Source: Parvularia atlantis
Taxonomy: Eukaryota > Opisthokonta > Rotosphaerida
Assembly (NCBI GenBank): GCA_943704415.1
Contig: CALSCO010001988.1
Coordinates: 1 to 27,750 of the forward strand
Direction of reading: 5' to 3'
Length of the DNA stretch: 27,750 nt
In this document: piece after piece, positions 1 to 10,334 of the stretch
Numbering within the stretch: the stretch's first letter is position 1
Layout: each line of letters begins with the position of its first letter
Notes under the pieces: model-generated
Told to the model about the DNA's origin: nothing
The model's input: only the letters and a program-made list of their open reading frames with translations
Database searches by the model: none
Program-made: the position numbers and the translations under genes

Positions 1-3000
1 ACGGCCACGAGCACGCAGAGCATGTTCTCCTTGAGCGCCTCGTTGAGCGCGACGCCGACGGGGATGACAAAGTTCTCATCGTTGATCGTACGGCTGATGA
101 TGCGTTCGACCGTCTCAGCAAACGGGAGGCGGAGGCGCTCGGTCAGGCGGGCGGCCAAGTCCGCGCGGGGCGGCCAGTCTTGTCCGGGGAGTGTGGGCAG
201 GCGCAGGTAGTAGACGCACGCGATGGCCATGCACATGGCCTCGGTCGCAGCGCGGTCCGGGTGCGCGCTTACTTCCGGCGGCGCAATGGCGTGGAAGAAG
301 GGGATGAGCTTGAACACGCGCTGGATGTCGCGCTGGCTGACAGCGCTGCTGCCGAGGTCGAGGAAGAACTTGTGGGCGATCGTGAGCACGGCGGCGAGCT
401 GGCTGCGTGTCTGGGCCATGATCGCCTGTGCGTGGTCCGCGTCGCAGGCCTGGGCCATGTCGATCTTCTTCTCGATGTAGCTCGTGAGCATGCTCCCGTC
501 CAGCGCGCTGTACTTCCAGATCAGCTGGGCCATGCTCGGCGGGAGCTTGTGCACGTTGAAGCGCACGCGTGGCGCGCCGGGTGCGCCTGCCTCGGTGTAC
601 GGGTTGATCGCCGCAACGAAGAAGATGTTGCGCGGCAGCGGGCGGCCGGCGAGCGAGCGGTCGACGAGCATCTCCTTGAACAGGCCGAGGATCGACGCTG
701 TGTTGACCTCGTCGAAAAAGACGACAGGCTCGGTGTGCTCAACCTCCTCCGCGAGCTTGATCACGGGCGCCATGAAGCGCTCGATCTCGGCCTGGTCCAC
801 GCCCGGGTGCACAAGCAAGCGGAAGAAGAGGTTGCGGTACTTGAGCTCCCACAGGCGGTCGATGACGTTGGTTAGCAGAAGCAGCAGGTCGTCGAACGGC
901 CTGGACGGCAGCGGTGGCGGCGGCTCGCCCTTGGCCTTCGCCTCCAGGCGCGGCTTGCTCTCGATCAGGACCTCATCGAGCATGGGCTCGCGCTCGAGCA
1001 GCTTGAATTGGTCGTAGATGCGCAGGCACTCGTCCAGCACCTGGTAGAGGTACGGGGCCTTCTGCGTCTCGTTCATTTTCTCGATGCCGAGCTTGATCAC
1101 CTCAACGAGCTGGGTGGCGTCGGCAAAGTCGTGCGCGTGCAGCCGCTTCTTGACGTCCGACGACTCGGTCGGCACGGCTTTCAGCGTGTTGAGCAGGTAC
1201 GCACAGAGGCGCGCGAGGAAGTTGGGGTTGCATGGCGCGTCGGGGTCGCGCATGGCCTCGGCGTTGAGCAGGGCGGCGTAGACCTGTCGGCGGTGGCGGC
1301 GGCGACGTGTGAGCCAAACACGACGCGCATGCACGCGGACAAACGAGCTGCGCACGTTGAGCAGGAAGGTCTTGCCGACGCCCGTGTCCGACTCGATGAT
1401 GAGCGGCAGCCGCGTGAGCTTGCGCTCGTGCACGAGGACGAGGCGGAAGGCGTAGTCGGGCACGAGCACAAACTTCTCGCGCTCGAGCACGCTCGGCACG
1501 ATCGTGTCCGCGGGCACGTTGAACGTCCAGCGGAGGATATTGATCCAGTACTCGCGCGAGCCGTCCTGCTTGCCCATCTGGTCAAACATGCGCAGGAGCT
1601 GCGAGTTTTCGTTCTTGGCCGGGTTGGTGCGCATGACGAACGGGAACATGTTCTTGTCAAAGACCATGTAGCAGGTCAGAGACGTACTCTCGGTGCTGAC
1701 GGAAAAGTTGGGGCTCAGGAGCTGCTTGATCTCGGTGATGAACTGGCGCGCGATGGCCATGCCGCGCAGCGGATGGCTCTGGTTGTGCAGAAAGGCGGTG
1801 CTGTGGGTGAAGAAACGCGCACGGCGGTGCAGCATCGCCTTGAAGATTATTGTGTGCAGACGGTTGGCATCGCCGACGTCTGTCTGCTCCCTAAGGTACT
1901 GCTCGATGGCCTGACGGCACGCGTTGTCGTCCTGGATGATCGGCAGGAGCGCCTGCTTGTCGCCGCGACTGACATTGCGCAGGGCGCACTCCGAGTCATC
2001 CAGGTGGAGCAGGTTCCAGGCGACCGTGCCCACGAGCCGCTCCTCGTCGCCGATCTGCAGGGGGTGGTCGGCGAGCTGGTCGAGGACGTGGCGCTGCAGC
2101 GCGAGCACCTCGACCAGCTGCGCGTGCTCGCGCAGGGCGTGCGGCCACTCGACCACGACGCGCCAGGTCGAGTGCTCGGTCGGCACGGCGCAGACGAGGC
2201 CGTTCTGTTCGCCGCGGACGGCGCCCAGCACGAGCAGGTCAAAGAGCAGGCGATTGACCGTGTGCAGCTCGGCCTTGTCCGACACGGAGATGAGCAGGGC
2301 CGAGGGCGGCTGGGCGCCACTGGCCAGAGTCGGCTCGGTCATGGGCGTGAGGTCCCGCGAGAGCTTGAGACGATCGAGCGTCTCGTTGACGGTCACGCGC
2401 AGCACAAAGCGCGGGTCGATGTCGGCGAGCACCTGGTGCTGGATAAAGTGACTCTTGCCAAACGACTCACGGCCGGTGACGAGCGTCAGACGCGGCCGCC
2501 GGGCGCGCAGGCGGCTTAAAATGCCGCCCTGGAACGCGTTACACGTGCCGAGGACGGTCTGCATGGGCGCGCTGGCGAGGGCCGGGGCGTTGATCGGGCG
2601 CAGCCACGGCGCGGCCACGTGCGAGAAGACGTGCGACTTGCCGGCGACGACAAAGACGAGCTGCGCGTGGCTGGCCTTGTCGATCAGCTCGCGCGAGGCC
2701 TTGATGAAGAGCTTCTGGAGCTCGGCGCGGAGCAGGTTCGGGTGCACGATGTAAAACACGCCGCGGCGCCACATGGCCACGCGGGTGAAGAAGGCGTGGA
2801 TGTCGTTCGGGTTGATGCGCGTGTCGTGCGCGCTGTCGCCGCCGTCCTCGTCCACGAGCCCGCCACGCGTCTCGTCGACGTCGTCGCGGCACCAGAAAAC
2901 CTCGAAAGCGTGCGGGAAGCGGCGCTGGGCGGCCTCGGTGTGGCTGATGACGGCGAGCAGGGCCGCTGCGGGCGCGGTGCGCATTGGCGTGTTGGGCGCG

Positions 3001-6000
3001 GTGCGCGCGGCCGGAAGGGCAATGACCTGCTGCGTGCCGGCTGCGCCGTCGGCGACGCTGGCCCAGCGCTTGTCGACGCTGACGAGCTCCTTGCGCGTGT
3101 TGAAGAGCGAGACGAGGGCGCTGACCGCGGCGCTAGTCGGGTTCGCATCGCCGCCAAACCAGCGCACGAGCTGCGCAAAGCCCTTGTGCAGCTCGGGCTC
3201 GTTGGCGCTGACGACGGGGTGGGCAGCGCGGAGGCACAGCGCAAAGACGTGCGCCGCGTTTGTGCCGGGCACGTAGTGCTGCGCGAGCTGGTTGCTGACG
3301 TCGATCGGCTTAATGTGGGGCACGCCCGGCGGCTGCATCGGGCGGAGGAGCGCGAGCATGAGGCTGAGCTCGGCGGTGTTGAAGAGGGCGAGCTCGTTGC
3401 ACTTGTCCATGTTCTCGCGCACGATCTTGGCCCAACCCTCGGTCTCCTTCTCGAGGCGGCCGATGCTGCGGCCGATGGTCTCGCGCTTGCCCTCGTGCAG
3501 CGCAAACACGGCGTTCATGGTGTGGACAGTGAACTGCTGAAACTGCGGGTGGCCGCTGCTCTCGAGCTGGAAGACGATGGCGACGATCTGTTGCACGCTG
3601 TCGAGCAGTTTGAGGTGCGCGTTGGCCGTGGCCTGGTCGGCCGCGTCGAGGTTGTGGCTGCTGAGGAAGAACGTGAGCTGGTTGCGGTAGTCAAGCACGT
3701 CGACCTCGGTCATGATCTGCTCCTCCTCGCCCTCGACGTTCTGGTACTTGTAGCGGATCTGGAACGTCGAGCGCGCGCCCGACTGGCGCCGCAGGTCCAC
3801 GCAGAGCTTGCCGTTGAGGTCGATCGACTGGGCGCGAACGAGCGCGTGCTGGGTCGACGAGAATACGGCGCCGGTGAGCCTGGCGGTGCGCGGGGCGGGT
3901 GCGTGAGTGGCCCGTGCGCAGCACGCACGCGCTGGCGCGCACGCACCAGGTCTGAATCAGGCCCGCGTGCGAGCGGACGTTGACAAAGTGGTTGAGCACG
4001 TCCTTGCTGATCTCGGTGCGCCGGAGCGTCTCGATCAGCTCCTTGACCGAGGCCTTACCGTCGAGCAGGTTGACGCAGGCGCCGTGGCACGACATGACCG
4101 AGTTGAGGATCTTGGCGTTCTTGACGTCGTGCTGGAGCTGGATGGTGAGGCGCGCAGAGAGCTGGCGGAACTTGTCGGCGCTGTCGCAGTGGTCGATGAA
4201 GAGCTTGCGCACGGCGTCGTTCTCGGCGATGGCCTGGAGCAGGAGCAGCTGCGGCTGCTGCAGGTCGTTGGTGATGTGCCGAACGTTCTTGAGCTTGGCG
4301 GTCATGCTGGCCATGGTCACGTTGGCGTCGCGCTCGGCCTGCTCGTGCTCTCGCGCGACGTCCTCAAGCTTGCGCCAGTCCGAGTCGGTCTGAAGGGCCT
4401 CGAGCCGGACGAGGCCGAGCTCACGAATGCTGCGCTTGATGTGGGGCATGAACGCGATCAGCTGGGCGCCGCGCAGCGCCTCGACGATTGTAGCCTTGGT
4501 CGTGTCGCGCTCGCCCGTGCGCACGCTGCTGAGCACGTCGCGCATGCGTTGGAGCTCGGTCTCGATGTTGGTCTGTTGCAGGCTGCCAAAGAGCTGCTTG
4601 AGCACCATCCACGGCAGGGTGCACTGGAGCAGCTGCGTGAGCGTGACGACAACGTTGGCCAGCGTCTGGTCGACCAGGGCCATCGAGTCAGCCACGCTGG
4701 CCCGCTCGAGCGCGTTGCTGTGCTCGCGCAGGCGGAAGCGGAAGACAGCGGCGAAGAGCGCGCTTGGGTCGCGCTCGACAAACTTGGCGATGATCTCGCG
4801 GTGCGGCTGCGACAGCCCGTTGAGCGCCTGGCGCACGCTCGAGAGCCCGTTCTTGAGCTGCGACAGCTGCGGGTCGCTGCCGCTGTCCTCGCAGTTGCGC
4901 GTGACGTCGCGGTGGCGCGCCTCGACCGCGGGCGAGACGGCTTGACGGGCGAGCCATGTGAGCAGGAGCGAGAGCTCGGCGTACTCGCTCTTGCAACTGG
5001 CAAACTGGCGGTGCAGGTTGGCAAAGACCTCGTCGAGCGCGTGCGGGCTGTGCGCGGCGGCCTGGCCGGCCACGCCGACAGGCCCGCCCATGGCGACGAA
5101 GACCTCCTGCAGGCTGCTTGGGCTATAGTTGCGCAGGGTGCGCTCGGAGATGTCGTCGCGCAGGAGGTTGGCAAAGAACGACTTGAACGCCTGGAAGATG
5201 GTCGCGGCGCGCTCGCCCTGGTACGGCGCGAGGCGGCGCTCGTAGACGCCGTTGTGCGAGACGACGCGGCGCAGGAACGGCCAGATCGTGCGCGGGCGGT
5301 CGTGGTAGGTGCAGCCCTCAGCGCTGACGCTGTCCGCGGCGGCCGCGAGCATGGTCGAGACGAGCGACATCTCGGCCAGGTACATGCCCTCGGGAAGACG
5401 CTGCCACCAGGCGACTGCCTCGCGCATCTTGTTGTCGACCGAGTCGTTGCCGTAGGACGTGAGCGAAATCTGCAAGGTGTGGAGCATCGCCGTCCAGATC
5501 GGCGCGAACCATGCATCACCCTTGGCCGGGTCGATGAGGTTGCTGATGGCGGCGAACGCGCGCTGCACCTCGTCTTGCTGACGCTCGATCAGCGAGCGCA
5601 GGGTTGGCGCGAGCGCCGGGTGTTCACCCACAGCGTCGGCCAGCTTGCGCGTGTCAAACTGGCGGAAGAAGGCCGGCGCGTGCGCGACCACGAGGGCGAA
5701 GAAGACGAACGCGGCGCCGCTGCTCCCGTGCGCCGATTCGATCATGCGCAGGGCCTTGTCAAGCAGGCCGTACTGCAGCAGCTCGTGCCGGTCGCCCTGG
5801 AAGTCTGCCGGCACGAAAATGTCGTGGTACGGCATAAGCCCAAGCAGGACCGCGGCAAACTCTGGCGGGGTGCCGAGCTTCGGTGCGGCCTCCTTGGCCA
5901 TGTGCATCGGGTGGTCCTGCTCCAGTCTGATGAAGAACGACGCGAGCATGGTGAGGAAGACGTCACACACTTGCCCATGGAGCGCGCTGGCGGGTTGCTC

Positions 6001-6649
6001 GACGCCCTGGCGGACTTGAAGGACACCTTGCACGATGAGCACGAACGGCATCGACTGCGAGCAGCACTGCGCGAGCGTTTGCAGCATCACCAAGAGCATC
6101 TTGCGCATGTTCTCGAAACGATCCGCGGGCGCCAGCTGGTTGATGTCGGCGGTGTGCGGCGACGCAGCGACGACGGGCACGATGAGGCGCGCCACGACGA
6201 GCCAGATGGAGGACTTCTTGTACGGCTCCAACACGGCGGCGTTGAGAAGGTACGGCGCCAGCCGAGGCCACAGGCTGAGACGTTGGGCCTCCCACATGAT
6301 GAGCGCGATGAAGCGGAAGTAGAGGCGGTGGTCGATCGTCTTGTTGGCCATGCCGGCGGTGAGCCATCCGTGCACGGTGGCGACGATGTGGTCATTCTTG
6401 AGCCAGAAGTGCCCGCACACGACAGCGGCGACGTCGTCGACTGTAACCGAGTCGCTCATCGTGAGCAGCATCTGGAAGTCAGGCGGGGTGAGGCCGAATG
6501 TTGCGCCTGTGAGCTGGTTGACGTGTCCGAGGCCGCGGTCGAGCGCCTCGCAGACGCGCGCCAAGGGCAGCGGCCAGCTGCGCGGCTGATTGAGCTCGTT
6601 CAGCCACTTGGTCACAGGCGTGATGCGCGGCTGTTGCTGCGGCTGTTGG

Positions 6650-6691
<42 letters not shown>

Positions 6692-7959
6692 GCCGCCATG
6701 ACCACAGCCAGCTGGAACGCGATGATCGTGCGCTCGACACCGTTCTCGCCCTTGCGCGGGTCAGCGAGCCTGAGCAGGTCGGCGGCAAAGTCGGCCATGT
6801 CGTCCAGGATCGTCGGCCAGGTCCGTGCGTGCTCGATGAAGGTGCGGGTGAAGAGGTGCACGACCGTGTCTTCGACCTTGATCGAAGTCAGCGTCGCAAA
6901 CAAGCGCCGGGTCAGCTTCTCGAGCGGCTTGCTGGTGCCCGAGTGCATGCGGCCAGCGAGGCGCGCGGCGGCGTAGAACCAGACGGTCGGGAAGGTCGTC
7001 GGCATGGCCGGCATGTCGTTCAGCAGAGTGTTGAGCTCGGCGACGAGCTTGTTTGTGTTGGCGGCGGACGCGCTCGGCGCGGTATCGAGCATATCGATGG
7101 CGGCGCCGACCTCGACGACGCGGTGGGCGGGCAACGCGAAGCCGTCCTCGGCGATGAGCGGCGGGCACATGCGCGTCCAGACCGTCTCGACGACCGTTTT
7201 GGGCTGCGCCTGCGCGACGCAGGATCAATTTTTCCCCCATGCGCCGCCGATGCGAGCCCCGCAGCTCACCGGCTGGCTCGCAGCGGTGGTGAGGCCGACG
7301 GCCGAGGCGAGGAACGAGCCGAGGCTGCCGAGCATCGTCATGGGGGTCTGCTGCTGTGCCGGCTGCGGCTGCGTTCGCTGCACGGCTTGCGGCTGCGTTA
7401 GCTGAACGGCTTGCGGCTGCGTTCGCTGAACGGCTTGCGGCTGAATGACGGGCGCCTGCTGCTGCTGCTGCTGAATGACCTGTGTTGGTGGCTGTTCGGC
7501 CGACGGCTGAACGACCGGTGCTGGTGGCTGAACAACAGGCGCTGCCACCTGCACCTGTCCAGCGGTCTGTCCGGTCGGCTCCGCGGCCAGCTCAGGCACC
7601 ACGGCAGCCGGCTCGGCCGCTTGCGGCGCCGGCTCGGCCGGCTGCGGCGTCACGTCTGACACTGTCTGCTGCGCGACGTCCATTGCGTCGCGGTCGTCGC
7701 GGTCGTCGCGGTCGTCGCGGTCGTTGCGGTCGTCGCTGCCGCCGCCGTGCGAGGGCGCGGGCGACGCGTCCATTTGCTCATCGGCCGCAGTTGGCGCCGT
7801 CTCTGCTGCTTGCTTGGCGCCATCAGCGGCGGGCGCTGCCGACGCGGGTGGCGCGGCCGTGGCAGCGTCGGTGCTGACGAGCGTCCAGTCGCCGTCAGAT
7901 GCCGCGGGGGCGGGCGGCCGCGGTGGGTCGCCGCTGGCCATCGGCGGCGCCTGCGACAT
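1..7959 (-). CDS. RNF213: RNF213/mysterin-like giant AAA+ protein, N-terminal part (runs off left edge)
   Basis: Four exons are visible: 7959-7270, 7209-3947, 3879-1356 and 1283 to the edge, about 2586 residues. Introns 7269-7210, 3946-3880 and 1355-1284 have GT...AG ends and keep frame. ATG 7959 is the first ATG of the frame. The first 230 residues are Pro/Gln/Ala-rich low complexity, and a 13-Gln tract lies near residue 410. A Walker-A-like GRESFGKS lies at 2475-2451. A canonical Walker A, SDTGVGKT, lies at about 1393-1367, with Walker B VVFFDEVNTASILGLFKE at about 726-675, followed by NIFFVAAINPYTEAG. The FFDEVNT...GLFKE...AAINPY run and VGVALNEALKENML at the edge are what I remember of RNF213. 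Human RNF213 is about 5200 residues: a dynein-like AAA core with a RING/RZ E3 module, acting in ubiquitylation, lipid droplets and antimicrobial defence. The E3 part would lie beyond the left edge, so ligase function is inferred. Divergent from the gene at 8239. Confidence 0.82.
6652..6690 (-). repeat. CAG-codon (poly-Gln) microsatellite in the RNF213-like gene
   Basis: Thirteen uninterrupted CTG units on the plus strand, read as CAG=Gln on the coding strand. Flanking Pro-Gln residues extend the low-complexity stretch to about 25 residues. It sits inside the second coding exon, in an otherwise complex globular-looking region, so its length probably varies between strains. Confidence 0.95.
7365..7436 (-). 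repeat. Three tandem 24-bp repeats coding for an 8-residue motif
   Basis: Three head-to-tail 24-bp units (7365-7388, 7389-7412, 7413-7436) differ at only two positions. They encode repeats of the form QPQAVQRT or QPQAVQLT in the first exon of the RNF213-like gene. They lie in a Gln/Pro-rich disordered leader and look like recent slippage or unequal crossing-over products. Confidence 0.9.
7686..7737 (-). repeat. 9-bp tandem repeat coding for an Asp/Arg-rich stretch
   Basis: Five to six near-perfect 9-bp units of type GTCGTCGCG encode repeated Asp-Asp-Arg triplets (DDRNDRDDRDDRDDRD) in the N-terminal leader of the RNF213-like protein. The spacing is continuous, so this is a coding minisatellite and not a CRISPR array. 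Confidence 0.9.
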
Positions 7960-8238
7960 GAGTTAACTGGCGCGTCTGGCACAGGCAAGTTCTAAGTTCC
8001 GGCGCCCGGTCCGTCTTCCCCCACCTCCTTCGCGCGTCCCGAGCCAACGCACACCGCCCGACCGCGCTGCACAGCGCACGCCACCGCCACACCCGCCCCC
8101 GCGCGCCGCGCGGCGCGCAGGACCACCGACGTTGGCAAGGGCCGCTTTGTCACGCATCGCGTGTCTGGTAGGATCTACATCGTGCTGTGCATCGCGCGCC
8201 ATCACCAGCGCGTGATTGGCGTTGAGAGGCGGCGCAGC
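7960..8238. promoter_or_regulatory. Divergent intergenic region between the RNF213-like and CtlX/DDAH-like genes
   Basis: The 279 bp between the two start codons must hold both promoters and 5' leaders. No TATA box is evident. An ATTGG at 8215-8219 (CCAAT on the minus strand) lies about 20 bp before the plus-strand ATG, probably too close to be a classical CCAAT box. No convincing ORF or RNA gene is seen. Confidence 0.4.
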
Positions 8239-10291
8239 ATGGCGTGCGTTCCCACGGCCGTGGTCGCGCACCCGGCGCTCACGGCGCACGGCTCGCGACG
8301 CGCAGCCCGACGTCGCAGCAGCAGCGGGTCGAGGCGACGCGCGCGGCACGCGCCGCCGTGCACAGCACGCTCACCCGCGCCAAGCCCAACGGCTCGCTCG
8401 CCGTGCACGACGAGCGGGACGTCGTGGCCGGCCGCACCGACGTCGCGTGCGTCGTGCTTGCGGCGTTGGGTGTGGGCGCGGCAGTTGACGGCACGGTGCG
8501 GCGTGCGCGGCAGGTTCATCGGTAGCGGCGTGCACACGAACGACGCCGCCGTGGCCGAGGCGCTCGCCGATGCGCCGCTCGCGGCAAAGACCGTCGTGCA
8601 CGTGCGCGACGTCTGGGACCGCGACGCCGGTGGTGCCCGCGCGGTGCTGTCGGGCGTGCTCGGCTTCAGCGGCGTGGACGTGGCCGTGTGCCACCCGGTG
8701 CGCGTCGCGTCGCCCCGTGCTCGTCGTTGTGCCAGCGGCTCACACGGAGCGCATCGGCAGACGATTGTCGAGCCAGCCACGCGTCGTGTCGCGCACGTCT
8801 ACGAGCGCCGCGCCGAGGGCGCCGGCTACGCGATGACGGCGCACGATGTCGACCTCGTGCGCGTGCTGCGCCAGCTGGGCTTCCGGTGCGCCGCGCTGCC
8901 CGCGCTGTGCGCAATGTGACGCGGGCCGCACAGCATCTTTGTCAGTGACGAGAAGCACTTTGACAAGCACGTCTCGGGCACGCTGCCCGTGCCGCCGGCG
9001 CAGAGCACCAACAGCGTGCGTCTTTCCACCGTTGCCCGCGTTATGCCACGAACGCTCATGCGTCGCGCAGATCCTCATGGTCGCGCCGACCGCTTTCGCC
9101 AACAACATCCAGGCGGCCGAAGACAACTACTTCATGGCGTCCGGGGTGCGGCCTCGCTCGTGCGCACGCGCACCGGCGCAGTGACCGACGGGATGCGCGT
9201 GCGCGCAGGAGGAGCTGTCGGACGCGGACAGGCACACGGCGCGCGTCAAGCTGCAGCAGACGGTCCTGCGTGAGTACAGCGCGCTGCACCGGTGCGCGGA
9301 GGGCGCCGCAGCATCTGCTGGGCTGACGTGGCGTGCAGCGAGATGACCGAGCGCGTCGGCGCGGACGTGCACCTGTTCACGTATGAGGAGTACCACGACA
9401 CGCCCGACGCCGTCTTCCCAAACAACTGGTTCAGCACGCACTCGGAGGCCGAGTGCGGTGAGTGCACGATGGTGCTGTACCCGATGAAGGTGCCCAACCG
9501 GCGCAAGGAGCGGCGCCCGGACCTCGTCGCGAGCCTGCAGAGGTGCGGTGGGCTTGTGCGTGCACTTGCACAGGTGTGCTCAGGCGCACGACCCGCACAG
9601 CATGCAGCGCTACCACCGTACCATCGACCTGTCGTCGCATGAGACGTCGGCGCACCCGCGCTTCCTCGAGGGCACGGGCTCGCTTGTGATCGACCGCGTC
9701 AACCGCGTGGCCTACGTCGCCCTGTCGGAGCGCTCGGACCTAGCCGAGGCGAGTCACTGGGCCAAGGTGCTCGGCTACGAGGTGCGCGCGCGTGTGGCGT
9801 CGGCGCGAGCGTGCGAGTGTGCTCACTCTCTCGCACAGCTCGTGTCGTTCACGGCGACGGACACGCAGGGCCGGCCGATCTACCACACGAACGTGATGAT
9901 GGCCGTGGGCACGCGCGTGGCCATCGTCTGCCTCGAGTGCATTGAGGACTCGAGCGAGCGCCGGCGCGTCAAGGACACGCTCGAAGCGAGCGGCCACGAG
10001 GTCGTCGACATCACGCGCGCGCAGGTCAACAGCTTCTGCGGCAACGTGATCGAGGTTGAGCACTGGCGCGGCTACCCCGTCCTTGTCATGTCGACGCAGG
10101 CGCGCTGCTGGGCCGCACACGCGCAGCGGGCCGACGCTAAGCACGCGCGCGTACAGGCATACGACGGCTTCACGCCGGCGCAGCGCGAGACCCTGCTCAA
10201 GCACGAGCGCGAGCTCGTCCACGCCGACATCCGCACGCTCGAGCGCATCGGCGGCGGCGGCGTGCGCTGCACCATCGCCGAGCTGTTCTGA
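8239..10291 (+). CDS. CtlX / eukaryotic DDAH-type amidinotransferase-fold hydrolase with N-terminal extension
   Basis: Eleven exons: 8239-8243, 8306-8446, 8514-8697, 8761-8885, 8934-9015, 9071-9145, 9209-9291, 9339-9542, 9601-9781, 9839-10099, 10157-10291; 491 residues. The C-terminal domain (from about residue 180, ILMVAPTAFANNIQAAEDNYF) matches what I recall of the CtlX / N,N-dimethylarginine dimethylaminohydrolase-like pentein family. It has FPNNWFSTH (about 259-266), FLEGTGSLV, GRPIYHTNVMM with the probable catalytic His near 376, and a terminal GGGGVRCTIAELF with the probable nucleophile Cys near 485. Such enzymes cleave citrulline, arginine or methylarginine guanidino/ureido groups; the exact substrate is unknown. 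Residues 1-179 are not identified, though a stretch with FIGSGVHTN faintly recalls a degenerate DDAH module. The 5-nt first coding exon is the least secure part. The last intron has a GC donor. The stop lies 43 bp from the convergent LRR-kinase stop. Confidence 0.8.
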
Positions 10292-10334
10292 GCCCGCGTG
10301 TGGCACCCGCTTGGTTTTGCTTTACGTCGCGCGG

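Noticed and set aside
1008-2519. A 503-codon plus-strand open frame
   Set aside because: It is antisense to the AAA region of the RNF213-like gene, where the minus strand shows Walker motifs, and has the same low-complexity composition as other shadows.
3907-7401. A 1164-codon plus-strand open frame antisense to the RNF213-like exon
   Set aside because: Its translation is a monotonous Arg/Ala/Val/Leu/Asp-rich shadow with no recognisable domain. The opposite strand gives a complex protein with AAA motifs. Long antisense frames follow from strong third-position G+C bias.
7686-7737. Short regular repeats as a CRISPR-like array
   Set aside because: The 9-bp units are contiguous without spacers, in frame within a coding exon, and the genome is eukaryotic.
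9543-9573. A 31-nt intron in the CtlX/DDAH-like gene
   Set aside because: The same donor joined to the AG at 9600 gives a 58-nt intron of usual size, correct frame and better spacing between ERRPDLVASLQ and MQRYHRTIDLS.
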